NCBI GenBank assembly: GCA_012728295.1
Contig: JAAYFJ010000055.1
Span: forward strand, 1-64,000
DNA: 64,000 nucleotides
Direction: 5' to 3'
Origin: Tissierellia bacterium
GTDB taxonomy: Bacteria > Bacillota > Clostridia > Tissierellales > Peptoniphilaceae
Part shown: piece by piece, positions 53,201-61,709 of the stretch
Numbering within the stretch: the stretch's first letter is position 1
Layout of the letters: each line of letters begins with the position of its first letter
Translations under genes and position numbers: made by a program
The notes under the pieces: generated by a model
Databases searched by the model: none
Seen by the model: only the letters and a program-made list of their open reading frames with translations
What the model was told of the DNA's origin: nothing

Positions 53201-53474
53201 AATTATCTGTTTTTGTCAGCGTTACTGTTTGTCCACTTGCTACAGGTTGTACGCTCAGGGCAGCTCCTTCTACTGTATCTAAGGTCGCTTTTGCTGAACC
53301 TTCTACTATTTTGAATAATCCATCTACACTGTCGCTAATGACTAAATTCGTCAATCCTTCAACAGATCCTACCGGAACTTTTATAGTAAAGGTGCGTTCT
53401 GCTGTAAAGTTTTCAAAGTAATCTTTATCTGCTTCTTTTGTAATTACAGGTTCAGCACTATCTTTAAATGTCAA
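44241..53474 (-). CDS. Adhesin central segment, 3077 residues of repeated domains
   Basis: About 14 copies of a ~120-residue unit are visible. Each has a lead PTPxKxV(N/D)G, the core FxYxVKVxVPxNxxGY, a LExVLEV-like middle, an LAGKTVxLxFxAKIK strand and an IPNKAxLxxNxKPxxxSNxVxVxPPGE end. SpaA-like prealbumin domains (VTLIKTADGQALPAG, VILTKVVDGEPPSG, ELIKTVDHNQLADG, VVLTKTSEGQILPAG, VELTKTLEGETPQIG) and Cna-B domains (FEKTWDGV, VTKSWKYADG, VQKLWNGE) alternate with them. It is probably an extended stalk stabilised by intramolecular isopeptide bonds. It ends at TGA 44241, at a Cna-B tryptophan position. Confidence 0.85.
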   Translation of the reverse strand: MTFKDSAEPVITKEADKDYFENFTAERTFTIKVPVGSVEGLTNLVISDSVDGLFKIVEGSAKATLDTVEGAALSVQPVASGQTVTLTKTDNLAEIANKTIILTFKVQLKDGFVYSELPEEYKVSGIPNTAGLVINDNPKVDSETVKVKVPVGEVTLIKTADGQALPAGTSATFELYKGTAPNGVSLGGYSTAKNGEGHDIIHVKDLEPGSYYFIENVAPQGYVLNATPRIFTITVDTNGIAQVIAGDGFTNFTVDNTKSEIPTPEKKVNNVEHLDLTSFDQVFNYEVKVPVTKVDGWSEFTLTDQVDVSLEASNIKVTIDGTEHVPGTTEGGEFTVDNNLITFKFTQIDKIQALVGKTVVLTFDAKIKGSVAEFLQANPDSIVGNKAILNVGNLSSTSNKVTVTPPGEVPTPIKSINGDSTETPLKLGAKDQKFTYDVRVQIPENVTGYNKLYLIDKLEPVLETSLGKVKVYVNDIVNESLKGFVSYDNDENTVKLIINNDALDPDFDFNTLAGKTLRLEFEANFKSDVTPEQLAPYMTSGIATVPNKAQLAINKYEFVYSNTVNVTPPGDEPTVEKTVNDSVEALLNQRDDEFTYKVKVDVPANIEGYTNISIEDQLESVLAVESLEVQVNGETDENLAQKMVYDDEQNTVSLVITDNFGDYAGKSITLIIVSKIKDTVTLDQIAQKYLDSKIPNEGKLIFNGKPKTSNKVIVIPPGDAPTPVKTVNAQNDIVLGNIKDEFTYNISYKVPTNINGYSTLVLTDALESVLETEQSKVKVYVDEQLDNKLTETVALDAQNISLTINKGFAGGIFGNAFEDLAGKTIRVEIKANIKDGADLSGYLENKVPNKSSLKLNDKPEVESNTVTVQLPKGNVILTKVVDGEPPSGDQVAKFKLYKQAGDEPNSTTDTLVQINGEGEAAVDATSNKLTVSGLESGNYYFVETEAPAGYVLNNNPIKFTITADQSIAVALTWNNVSDLVPAKTVNDAKSIDIKDFNQEFNYKVSVPVGSTSAMKKFVIKDEVNSLLSIVDDSAKVTKQDGTVISGDISVENNTIIFAKTTGFTEMTNSMVTLEFNAKIKADITVAELEAENILTQGIQNKASLSVNDKPSVDSDTVYVKPVLGDAELIKTVDHNQLADGQSAKFDLYKGTPSTGTKVGDTLTTDANGKITVKNLVPGDYYFIEVEAPAGYKLDITPRVFKILGGGKVGTNPVVVNVNNTKADTPTPTKTVDDVNALTLTSLNQEFTYKVEIPLGDVNGITSFVIKDTVDDFLTITENSAKVTIGDTVSGTVASVDGQNITYIASADDISSMASKVVTLEFKAKIKEDTTYEALKEAYADLGIPNKAGLTINTNPEVETNTVKVTPTFGSVVLTKTSEGQILPAGLSAEFGLYRVNSSGDVFIKDYQTVNGKIEVLNLSPGSYYFIEKTAPAGHILDESKREFTVNADGTTTEGANFTNFTVDNKVPKEGPSIVKDVDGGTHKDLSELHEEFTYCVKVAVPNAVDGYQSFVIEDQIDSLLTIVEKTITVDGYDLQTTDGSLTEDSNLVKYEFANGFDYTKIASKTITLAVKAKVKDGVTTDQISGAYADNKVPNTAKLVFNSTPRNSNTVTVTPPGETPPITKDVEGKESINLGTLDQEFKYYVKVQAPANTQGYTKLELIDTLESVLEVASTEVQVAGVKNQALTDAVIVTGQEVKLELDDKYDYSNLAGKLVNMVITAKVKEGSDISGFQNNEGISNTAELIFNNNPKVDSNTVTVVPPGEGPSVQKEVLNSAGDNTDKNLLALGTKNEGYKYHISSEVPANVSGYKNITIEDTLEDVLQVPDVSDIKVLLDGVDKTTDFSSYITVEGQTIKLELKKGLLGLGGVDFTSIAGKTIVLEIPASIRADADLSAYASSEVPNKATLTFNGVPKTSNEVKVVPPGETPTPQKDVDGNSSATIENKTDTFIYNLSYEVPNNINGITKIALSDKLENVLETSLDKISVKVDGTDFTGGTKAYDEVTNTVSFSLNANELDGLKGKTVVVNIVANIKADADLTSYANSTVPNKATIILNDNPITQKETDEVPVTLVGKVDIPFEKTWDGVELNAVTLYVVEAVDQDSANAMTIANAVQTLNLAKATGWSGNFTNLPKYDGAGTEIKYFVKEEIPAGYTNEITKDNAGKVIVKNIETPSDVPTPSKDVNGQASLNLGRLDQVFTYHVKVKVPSSIKNFTKFVLEDDLENILEVVSTKVFVNGVENAALSGLVTTDAVTKLVKLDIPVATLENYKNANLDLQIEARIKDGVTAAELEAYVTPTNSTGEIPNKATLAIDDNPDNNKETNNVPVTPPNGDEPGITKEVNGAKEYALDTLNEVHTYTVKTKVANNTNGYQTVVIKDKLEGILEATEVKVSIGGTDETENIANFGSLTNVNGDISLTLNKNFVQMAGKEVVLTINAKVKDTATAEELQPYLNANSIPNKASLKFNDKPETEDSVKVIPPSEAPTIDKKVNGGDQVNVENLTDELNYTMEVKVPENTKDFTKIVLEDTFANILQIQGNATVEVKKADVVDDGLTTEATGKLTTTGQTVRLAIVGAEEANKFVGTTITVTVVAKIDTTKDINSYLVDGALPNTAKLSFTNYPSKDLEDTAKVIPNTDTVNIPVTKSWKYADGTEIPDANIPVGIDKVFVVLYRNKESIAVKELTKANEWKVTFTDLPKIDATGTAYSYRVEELPVDGFEATVTTKDDGSVSIVNKKKDTPTMSIPVQKLWNGEKPTDIDEITIVLTREGDDFRREITLTGPTWKGEFTGLPREDINGNKYTYKVEEQPIPGYEADYSGGGACGYVIYNSPTTGASLVFDKVIAGTETALEGAEFELRGITNPSYSQKATSTAEGKVIFNNLPYGEYTLTETSAPDGYEKLITTWTIKVDREGVVTIDDATSTGFKVENDVLKGSVELTKTLEGETPQIGQIAKFELYKQVGEVDAADNGETDDVKVGEYTTDNYGKIQVNNLEKGMYYFLEKEAPTGYDVNKEPITFSIEGNLNEKVNVTADNKLTKTSITVTKKWVGGSDRPEVKVTLYRKAEGDLPQTVGTVTLSEDSQ

Positions 53475-53500
53475 AGTAATTTCTTCGCCGATTGTACCAA

Positions 53501-56500
53501 CTATAGTAAATTCTTTGGGTCGGCTAATAGATATCCCTTTGGTGCTGATGTTTCTGTCAATTTATATTTTCCTGGAAGTAGTCCGCTTTCTATGACGGTG
53601 TCAAAGCTTGTGATCTCAATATCTTTTACTTTAACCCAAGTCGTTCCCACTTCTTTTTCCAGTTTAAATACAGCCTTTTCTCCTGCTGGCCAGGCGGTGG
53701 TTTCGCCTTCAAGTTCTTTCTTAATCTTAACTTCTCCTGATTTAGGAGTAATGTCTGCATTATCACTTACTTTTGGTTGATCGTTAATCTTAATCTCAGC
53801 TGTATTTGAAAGTTTTCCTTCTAACAAATATGAAGATAATTCTTTGCCTGGATCAATCTTGGCTGTAATGGATAATCTTATAGTCTTTCCTGCAAATTTA
53901 GCGATATCGGCATTTCCATTTATCGTTGCTGTCACAGGGTTTTCCATAGTTGGAGCCAGTGCAGACAGTAGGATTAAGTCTGCTAAATCTTCTTCTCCCG
54001 CAACTAATGGGGTAACTGTTTTTGAAGCTGATTGAACTTGTAGCACATCATTGATTTGGTCTGAAATTTGGAATTTGTTCATTCCTGCAACATTGTGCGG
54101 AACAGTTGCATCTATGGTATAGGTTATAGTTTCTGTCAGTGCAGTTCCGTCTAGTTCAATATTTTCTTCCCCATTGACTTTCTTATCTATCGTAGGTTCT
54201 TGAGGTGGAGTTATAGTTACTATTTTGTCTTCCGACTCAGGTTTGTCATTTAACTTAATAGTTACCTTATTTGGAATCTTGCCTTCTGCATATGAAGTTA
54301 AATCTGATGCTACAGCATCCGCTTTAATCTTCGCGGAGAATTCCATTGCGATGGTCTTTCCTGCAAGGGTCAAGTAGTCAAAAGCGTCTCCAAAACTTGC
54401 CTTTATCACGGTCTCTCCTGTAGTACCATCAACATCACTTATCAAGGTATAATCCGTTCCTTCTACCAATGGTTTTGTGCTTCCATCTGAACTTATGACC
54501 GTAAGTTTTACGCCACCACTTACCTCCAATACCTTTGCTAAAGTATCTTTAATAACTAGGGTATTGTATCCTAGCACATTTTCAGGTACAACCGCTGTGA
54601 CTTTGTAGTTAAATACCTCATCTAATTCTTTAAGGTCATAATGATTCTCTCCATTGACTTTCTTATCTATAGTTGGAGCATCCCCAGGATTTCCTGGAAC
54701 TAAATAAACCTTGTTTGAAGTAGCTGGTTTGTCATTGATTTTTAGTATTGCTTCATTTGGTATGCCTGAAGTGTTTGTTTCAGCAAAAGTTTTCAATTGT
54801 TCCATAGTTACGCCTGCCGCCACTTTCGCTTTAAAACTTAACTTCACTGCACGGTTCGCAATTTTATCAAATCCACTGTTCATAGTGAAGGTAATTTTAT
54901 TTCCTTCTACAACTAAGTTGTTTGCGTCGCTTACAGTTCTGCCATCCGCTGTTACAATTGCACTTCCTGCCACAATTTCAAGTAAATCATTTACCGTATC
55001 TTCTATTACAAAACTAGTCATTCCTTCAACACTTTCCACGGGCACTTCTACTGTATATTCAAATTGTGTAGATAGGCTTGGCAAGTTAAAGCTATTATCT
55101 CCATTAATCTTCTTAACAGGAGTTGGAGTTTCTAGTTTTTTATCTGTTACTATTAATTGATACTTTGTAGGTTCAGTATCTGTTGCAGGTGTCGTTGTAA
55201 ATTGTGGCTCTCCCACGACTACATTATCTGCATGTTCTTCGGATACATATTTACTATATACAGTAGGTACTCCTTCTGCATTTACAAATATTGTGTATTC
55301 TGTCTTATCCACTTGATACCCTGTTGGTGCTTCTATTTCTTTTAGTGTGTAGACTTTCTCAGAAAGAATTCCATCTAAATTAATCTTTCCGTTGTTGTCA
55401 GTTTCTTTTGTAACAGTTACAGTTTGACCAGCTTTATTAACATAGCTTAAGCTAAATCTTGCTCCCTCTAAATTAACTGCTGGGTCAGAGTTATCTCGTT
55501 TTAATAGTGTAAAATTCTTTGAACTATTTAGTGTATTTGTTACTTTAACCGTTTCACTTGTAGCTGTTTCTCCGAAGCTTTGGTCTGTAGGTACAGCCTT
55601 ATAGCTTGCAGTATAACCTTCAGGAGTTGTTTCTAATACATAGTAATTGTAAAGTTTACCATCATCTGTATATCTGTGAAGTAGTTGGTTTTCAAAGTGA
55701 ATTGGTAGTAATCCCGTTCTCACTTCTGCATGAAGTCTATTATCTGTTTTTGCCAATTCATTGAAACCATTATCTAGGGTATCGGCTTCATCTCCTTCAG
55801 CAGATTTTAATTCCCCCGTAACAGGATCCAGTTCATCAGGCTGCCCATTTACAATTGCCCTTTGTAAAGTGAAGGTTAAAAATTCTGGTCTAATATTATG
55901 TTTATTATCCTCATCGTCCCAAACTTTTGTAATTGGAACTATTACCAGTTGTTTGTTTACAATTCTTCCTGGATCTTCTGCCGTAAACTCGGACTTTTTG
56001 TAAAGCTCTTCAACAGCATCCGTTTCTTTATTTACACCGGAAATAATAATTCCTCTTTCATTATTTCCAATGTCAGCACCAATTTCTATAATATAGAAAT
56101 CATATCTGGAAACAAAATTAATTCTATGGAATACGCCACCTCCATCGACATAGCCATTTGGATAATACTTTTCAAATAGAAGATATTTTCCATTTTCAAG
56201 CCTTTTATCTATGGTTATCAATCCATCTGCTCCAGTGGTGTAGTCTACTTTAATGCCTGCAGGTAGTTCTGGGCCTGTTTCAACTACATTTCCCTCGCTA
56301 TCATACTTTTTATACTGTTCTAATATAAAGGTTGCATCTGTCAATGATACTTCATTATCACCAATTTTGAAGTCTGCAATCTTCTTAAGAACCAAACCAA
56401 ATTGCTCCACCGGTTTAACGGTAGCACTACTATTTATACTTATTTCTCTATTCACTTTAAAATTAGCAGTATTTACAAAATTTCCCTCTGTCAATATCAA

Positions 56501-59500
56501 TTGGCTTATGGAGTTAAACTTACTATTTATAGCAGCAGAAAAAGTAAATCTTATGGTTTTCCCAGCCAAGCTACTTATAAGATCCTTATTAGAGGTTTCC
56601 ATATCTACAACATATTGCTGAGTAGAAGTCGCTTGACTTACAGTTGTCCCTTCTTGAAGTGCAGAGTAAGGAATTTGATCTTCTTCTACAGCAAAACCAC
56701 TCCCTTTTCCTGCTCCAACTTTAACATTTGCTGTATATGGAGCTGCTATATCTATGCCCACAGGCAATGTGTCGGAAAAAGATATGGTCTCATATCCCTT
56801 AACATTTGCAGGTATCTCAACATCTACAATAAAATCGAAAGTTTCTTTCCATGTCTTCATATTGTAGTGCTTGTAATCTCCACCTTCAGTTTCTAAAGCT
56901 ACATCTTTCTCATTAGCCATTTTGTTAATTGTTGGTAATTCCGGCAACGGATCTACTACGTTTCCTAAATCATTCTCCGTTATTTCTTCCGAGAAATTTC
57001 CCTCGCTGTCTTTTTTATATATCTTAGCTAAATTTTCTTCCATTCTAATTTCAAACTCGATTGCTTCAATAGCTAAGTATCCTTCAGGTGCTTTAGTTTC
57101 AGTTAATACATACTTTCCTAAGTCCAAATTTTGCATCTCAATTACACCATCGGCATTGGTGGTGTATGTTCTATGAGGATATCCAGCATCTGATGACTTT
57201 GAAAGTACAAAGGTTGCACTTTGACCAGCCTTTAAGCTTTCTGCCTCACCATTTTGATTTGCTATTTTCTTTGTCAGTTTTAGACTTGTAAATTTAGTCT
57301 TAATATTTACATTATTTGTTTCAATAGTATTTTGTGGCTTATCGTTGATATTAATAATAGCTTTATTAGGCACAGTTAAATCAGGGTGTATGTCAATAAA
57401 GGCTTCCGGCGTTAATATTATCTTAGCTTGAAATTCAAATATTAAGTCCTTGTTTTCTATCTGTCCCATGTTGCCGGATAATCTATCTATCCTAAAATTT
57501 TGCTTTCTTAAAACTTCAGTAGTGTTCATATCGAAATATTCACTAATATCAGTATCGCCTACCATTACTTTTGCAGTTCCTGGAACAATCTGCATAGATT
57601 TATCAACTGTATCAGTTACTTCTAAAACGTTAATATCGCCTATTCCCTTTACAGGTGCTTTTATCTGGTAGGTTACAATTTCATTATGAGAAGATAAACT
57701 ATATTCATCCAAAAGCTCGGTAGCAGTTTTAATTTTCTTTTCAGGTTCTGGCTTTTTATAGTTCAAGAATAAATATCCAGAGTTGTCTGTAGCTTCATTT
57801 TCATCGGGGTCTACCAAATTAAACTTATCAGGAACAAAGCTTGGAACTCCTGCTTCATTAATCTTTACAAGAACTACTCCAGAATTATAGATATAGCCTT
57901 TTGAAAAGTCGTCTTGTTTTTCATATAGCTTATAGGTTATTCCTTTTTTTACGCCTTCAAATTGTATTAGCCCTAAATCGGCTGACTTAACTTCTTGTAT
58001 ATTTCCATTTGGCTCTTCCAAAATAAAGGTTGTACCAACAATCGCTTCATTCGTATCACCATCACGCTTTATAATTCTAAAGTTTGTTTCGTCTAAGGTA
58101 TTAGTGATATTAAAACCATCTATTACAGTACTATAATTAGGAATTGAATCCTCTTCTATATAGTAAATATATTCCCCTTTAGAAACAGGGTCATATTTTA
58201 ATAACTCAGGTTTCCCATCCTCACTTATAAATTCATAAGTCCATGGATATAGAACATCCTTTGTTTCAATAAGCTCTGGCTGACCATTTTCACCTAGTTT
58301 TCTATAAAGTTTAACTACTATACTATTAGGTCTGGTTCCATGACTATTTTCATTGTCTATCCATGTTTTTACTCCATTAAATGTCAGTAGTTTATTGTTA
58401 TATACTTTTTCAGAATCAATATCTATTCCATTTTCATCTCTGAAAACAATAAATTTAACCGCTCCAACACCATTTACAATAACCTGAATCCTGTCATGAA
58501 TAGGCACAGTATCACTCGGAGCTGTTTCTACCATCCAATATTCTCCAACAGGAACATTTTTATATTTAACTATCCCTTCATAGTCAGAAGTAGAAGCATA
58601 CGCTCGTCCAGGATCTCCTGTAAATGGTTCTATAATAGGATCTCCAACAGATCCATCAGGGTTGTATTTGTACAGCTTAAATAGAGCACCACTTAATCCT
58701 GTCGTACCTAACAATTTGGTAAATTCAATATCTCTTAGAATAGTTGGTTTTACACTTACTGTGGAGAATATCTTTGTTTCCCCATATTCAAGTGAAACTG
58801 TATTTGGAATAGTTCCATCTTGTAATACGATACCTGTATCGACCAGGTTTATTCCCGGTTTTACTTTAACTGACACTTCTATGCGAATGTCTGTACCTTT
58901 GTAATCGCTAACGATTGATGAAGGAAGAATAAATTTTATTTGATTTTGATTGTTCCATCCTCCTGTGGATAAAAAGTTTTTCGCAATATTATCTTCCTCA
59001 GTTGGCCAAGTGGTGTCACTACTATTCTTTAAAAACACTTTTACATCTTGTACTTCAAAGTGGTTAGGAATATTATCTATTATTGTATAATCAATATCAT
59101 CAGCTGAACTTGGAATTTTAAAGTCTATTCCGTACTTCCATACTTCTCCAATTCCAATTGGATAAGTCTCTGATGAATATTCAGGACGATTATCCCCTTT
59201 AACTTGTTTATTTATTGTGGGAGTTTCCGCTAATCTATTATCTGTGACATATGGTTGTATAGGGTTGCCGGTAATATTTGCATCTCCACCTGTCGCCTCT
59301 ATTTTAAAGCCTCCTGCTGGTATCATACCATCTTGGCTTATATATCCTTTTGGTGCAGATGTTTCCAAGAAATAATAGTCTCCAGGTTCTAAATTTCTTA
59401 CTTCAACTGCACCTGCTCCGCTTATTAGTATATCTCCTACTAATACATCATCATTCTCTTCAGGATTAGAGATAGGGTCAGCAGTCCCTACTACACGATA

Positions 59501-60685
59501 TAAATCAAAACCTGCTGTTAATCCATCTGGTAAATCTACAGGGTTATTTCCATTGCTATCGGAAATTGTCTTTTTCAAGCTGACTTTACCACGAGTCACT
59601 TGTGATACGACCGTATTACTATCTACCTTTGGTCCACCATTTAATTTAACACTAGCTAAGTTGGGGATTTTCCCATCAGGCTTATTTTCAAAGACTGCTT
59701 TTATATCAGGATTAACATAAGCTTGAATTTCAAAGACTATTGTTTTATTAGCAATTTGCTCAAAATTACCTGTTTTAGACATGGTCATAGTTCTGCCCAC
59801 CATCTCGTAAGCATAACTAAATTCAACAGTAGGTTCTTCCTCTAAAAATATCTTTAAAGTATTGGGCACAGGAAATAAAAGGGGATCCACAGTATCTGAA
59901 ATCTCCAATTTAGAATATCCCGCAACGCTTCCAATGGGAACTTTTACTTGGTAAGTTAATATTTCGTCATTATTAGGAAGAATATAAGGATCGTCATCGG
60001 TTGGTTTGCTAAATTCATTTTGACTTGCACCCTTAAGAAGTTTCTCAATAGAAGGAGTCTCTGGCTTAGTGTTCTTTGCAATAATCCCTCCATTATCAAT
60101 GCTCTCATCTGGACCACCTGAAATAGCAACACTACCATCAGTTCCAGCGGTTAAGGTCCATTTGTTTGCAGCCTCCAATACATATCCTTCTGGAGACTTC
60201 GACTCCTTTAGAGTATATATATGGCCAGGTATTAATTGATCTACTTTTATTTTTCCGTCTTCATCTGTTGTGAATATACGATCTTGAAGTGTCGTTTGTG
60301 TAATATTCTTTAGTGTAAATTCAGCACCAGGAAGAAAGATAGCTATGCTACCACCGCTGTCAACTTTTGTCAGTTCAACAGATGGCAATGGTATATAAGC
60401 CTTTACTTCATTCGTATATATTTTAGGACGATTATTAGGCTGTACATTTGCCGTATTTGGAATCTCTATTCGCTTAAATCCAGAATCATATTTCTCCTCA
60501 AGATTTGCATCAGCTTTTACAAATACAGGAAACTCCACATATAGAGTTTTATTTGCAATAGGTTCAAAGAGCTCATCTGATCTGCTAGGCTCTGTAATAG
60601 TGACTATTAATTCATTGGTATCTGTATTATAAACTTTCGCATATTGTTCCGTTGATACGACAGTTTTCACACCCGTATTGTCAAA
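53501..60685 (-). CDS. Adhesin upstream segment, about 2390 residues of repeated domains
   Basis: The frame opens after TAA at 60686; its first start codon is GTG at 60670, and there is no visible ribosome binding site. It carries alternating units: SpaA-like (VELTKVDSGGSIAIFLPG, VSLKKTISDSNGNNPVDLPDG, IEFTKLLGTTGLSGALFKL, FRIIKRDGDTNEAIVG, LKLTKKIANQNGEAESLKAG, LVLKKIADFKIGDNEVSL, FTLLKRDNSDPAVNLEG) and ~120-residue units (PSIEKLLKG, TINKQVKGD, EKKIKTATELLDEYSL, TPVKKINGDNSFNLPSL). Cna-B domains such as VKTWIDNEN and ITKVWDDEDN are also present. At 53513-53519 the frame needs a -1 shift at C-CCA-AAG to join the next segment. Confidence 0.8.
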   Translation of the reverse strand, partial: FDNTGVKTVVSTEQYAKVYNTDTNELIVTITEPSRSDELFEPIANKTLYVEFPVFVKADANLEEKYDSGFKRIEIPNTANVQPNNRPKIYTNEVKAYIPLPSVELTKVDSGGSIAIFLPGAEFTLKNITQTTLQDRIFTTDEDGKIKVDQLIPGHIYTLKESKSPEGYVLEAANKWTLTAGTDGSVAISGGPDESIDNGGIIAKNTKPETPSIEKLLKGASQNEFSKPTDDDPYILPNNDEILTYQVKVPIGSVAGYSKLEISDTVDPLLFPVPNTLKIFLEEEPTVEFSYAYEMVGRTMTMSKTGNFEQIANKTIVFEIQAYVNPDIKAVFENKPDGKIPNLASVKLNGGPKVDSNTVVSQVTRGKVSLKKTISDSNGNNPVDLPDGLTAGFDLYRVVGTADPISNPEENDDVLVGDILISGAGAVEVRNLEPGDYYFLETSAPKGYISQDGMIPAGGFKIEATGGDANITGNPIQPYVTDNRLAETPTINKQVKGDNRPEYSSETYPIGIGEVWKYGIDFKIPSSADDIDYTIIDNIPNHFEVQDVKVFLKNSSDTTWPTEEDNIAKNFLSTGGWNNQNQIKFILPSSIVSDYKGTDIRIEVSVKVKPGINLVDTGIVLQDGTIPNTVSLEYGETKIFSTVSVKPTILRDIEFTKLLGTTGLSGALFKLYKYNPDGSVGDPIIEPFTGDPGRAYASTSDYEGIVKYKNVPVGEYWMVETAPSDTVPIHDRIQVIVNGVGAVKFIVFRDENGIDIDSEKVYNNKLLTFNGVKTWIDNENSHGTRPNSIVVKLYRKLGENGQPELIETKDVLYPWTYEFISEDGKPELLKYDPVSKGEYIYYIEEDSIPNYSTVIDGFNITNTLDETNFRIIKRDGDTNEAIVGTTFILEEPNGNIQEVKSADLGLIQFEGVKKGITYKLYEKQDDFSKGYIYNSGVVLVKINEAGVPSFVPDKFNLVDPDENEATDNSGYLFLNYKKPEPEKKIKTATELLDEYSLSSHNEIVTYQIKAPVKGIGDINVLEVTDTVDKSMQIVPGTAKVMVGDTDISEYFDMNTTEVLRKQNFRIDRLSGNMGQIENKDLIFEFQAKIILTPEAFIDIHPDLTVPNKAIININDKPQNTIETNNVNIKTKFTSLKLTKKIANQNGEAESLKAGQSATFVLSKSSDAGYPHRTYTTNADGVIEMQNLDLGKYVLTETKAPEGYLAIEAIEFEIRMEENLAKIYKKDSEGNFSEEITENDLGNVVDPLPELPTINKMANEKDVALETEGGDYKHYNMKTWKETFDFIVDVEIPANVKGYETISFSDTLPVGIDIAAPYTANVKVGAGKGSGFAVEEDQIPYSALQEGTTVSQATSTQQYVVDMETSNKDLISSLAGKTIRFTFSAAINSKFNSISQLILTEGNFVNTANFKVNREISINSSATVKPVEQFGLVLKKIADFKIGDNEVSLTDATFILEQYKKYDSEGNVVETGPELPAGIKVDYTTGADGLITIDKRLENGKYLLFEKYYPNGYVDGGGVFHRINFVSRYDFYIIEIGADIGNNERGIIISGVNKETDAVEELYKKSEFTAEDPGRIVNKQLVIVPITKVWDDEDNKHNIRPEFLTFTLQRAIVNGQPDELDPVTGELKSAEGDEADTLDNGFNELAKTDNRLHAEVRTGLLPIHFENQLLHRYTDDGKLYNYYVLETTPEGYTASYKAVPTDQSFGETATSETVKVTNTLNSSKNFTLLKRDNSDPAVNLEGARFSLSYVNKAGQTVTVTKETDNNGKINLDGILSEKVYTLKEIEAPTGYQVDKTEYTIFVNAEGVPTVYSKYVSEEHADNVVVGEPQFTTTPATDTEPTKYQLIVTDKKLETPTPVKKINGDNSFNLPSLSTQFEYTVEVPVESVEGMTSFVIEDTVNDLLEIVAGSAIVTADGRTVSDANNLVVEGNKITFTMNSGFDKIANRAVKLSFKAKVAAGVTMEQLKTFAETNTSGIPNEAILKINDKPATSNKVYLVPGNPGDAPTIDKKVNGENHYDLKELDEVFNYKVTAVVPENVLGYNTLVIKDTLAKVLEVSGGVKLTVISSDGSTKPLVEGTDYTLISDVDGTTGETVIKASFGDAFDYLTLAGKTIAMEFSAKIKADAVASDLTSYAEGKIPNKVTIKLNDKPESEDKIVTITPPQEPTIDKKVNGEENIELDGTALTETITYTIDATVPHNVAGMNKFQISDQINDVLQVQSASKTVTPLVAGEEDLADLILLSALAPTMENPVTATINGNADIAKFAGKTIRLSITAKIDPGKELSSYLLEGKLSNTAEIKINDQPKVSDNADITPKSGEVKIKKELEGETTAWPAGEKAVFKLEKEVGTTWVKVKDIEITSFDTVIESGLLPGKYKLTETSAPKGYLLADPKNLL

Positions 60686-61678
60686 TTAATATATTGACAA
60701 ATTATCAAGATTTTCTATGTTTAAAGTCTGATCCAATTTATCATTTATAACTAACTTTTCATACCCAGTTGTATCTTTTGGCATAGCTGTGCCAATTCTA
60801 TAGCGATAAATATCATCTCGCTTTTCAAGCTCTAAAAACTCTGAATACCATATATCTTCTTGACCTTCTACCGCTTTTTTAGCTATCTCTTTTTTGGTAG
60901 TTGGTGGAATGAAGGCAGGGGGAACAGCCCTAGCAACATTTGATTCCACTAAAGGCTTATTGTCCAATTGAATATTTGATTTATTGGTAACACCCATAGG
61001 CTTCCCGTCAACCTGGTCTAGGGTGGTTCGCATTTCTTGAATATCTTCATCAGAAACTGAGTCTTTTAATTTAAGTTTAACTACTAATACAAATTTCTTG
61101 CCAACATAATTGCCAAATTTATAGCTAGTTCCACCTATATCTTTTGGATTTTCTGGTAGGCTATAAGAAATTTCATTGTTTGTAAGGGTAAGTTCAGGAA
61201 CACCTTCATGATCATTATCTCCATACTCTACGCCTTTTAGCTCGGCAACTAAAGTGCCATTTACTATGTCATCACCATCTACTATATATGCATCGAGGAT
61301 ATCTAATTTATCATCTAATTTATCCTTTAATATAATGGATGTCTTAGCTTCTAATACCTCCGAAGTCAAGTTGAAAGAAGAGTCGAAAATAAAATCCTGT
61401 CTTCTAAAATCTAATTCTTTGTATTTATCTTTATTAATATAATCATCTACACTCTTAGAGACAGATTTGTTTACATCGACAGCACAATCTGTTCTCTCGT
61501 TTTTAGGTACTATTGGAATATTCCCATCGGTATCGGTGCCAATTACATAATCGTTCCCTGCGAAAGTAAATTTTAGGCTAGCAGGCTTATAATTATCTGA
61601 CTCGTACTGATCTTCACTTGCTTTATAGACTATTTTATAATTGCCTTGCCCCAAGCCTTTCATGTCAACTATTGTTTT
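60686..61678 (-). CDS. Adhesin segment between the A4 frameshift and in-frame TAA
   Basis: About 330 residues; the apparent first ATG is at 61663 but the frame is open upstream to the frameshift at 61675-61678. It begins KTIVDMKGLGQGNYKIVYKASEDQY and continues with isopeptide-like units (TDCAVDVNKSVSKSVDDYINKD, KLKDSVSDEDIQEMRTTLDQVDGKPMG, TTKKEIAKKAVEGQED). It ends ENLDNLSIY at TAA 60686, with the next codon continuing the same domain (FDNTGVKTVV). Read by itself it has no signal peptide or ribosome binding site. Confidence 0.7.
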   Translation of the reverse strand, partial: KTIVDMKGLGQGNYKIVYKASEDQYESDNYKPASLKFTFAGNDYVIGTDTDGNIPIVPKNERTDCAVDVNKSVSKSVDDYINKDKYKELDFRRQDFIFDSSFNLTSEVLEAKTSIILKDKLDDKLDILDAYIVDGDDIVNGTLVAELKGVEYGDNDHEGVPELTLTNNEISYSLPENPKDIGGTSYKFGNYVGKKFVLVVKLKLKDSVSDEDIQEMRTTLDQVDGKPMGVTNKSNIQLDNKPLVESNVARAVPPAFIPPTTKKEIAKKAVEGQEDIWYSEFLELEKRDDIYRYRIGTAMPKDTTGYEKLVINDKLDQTLNIENLDNLSIY

Positions 61679-61709
61679 AACCCAGATACCGAACTATTGT
61701 TCCCAGGAT

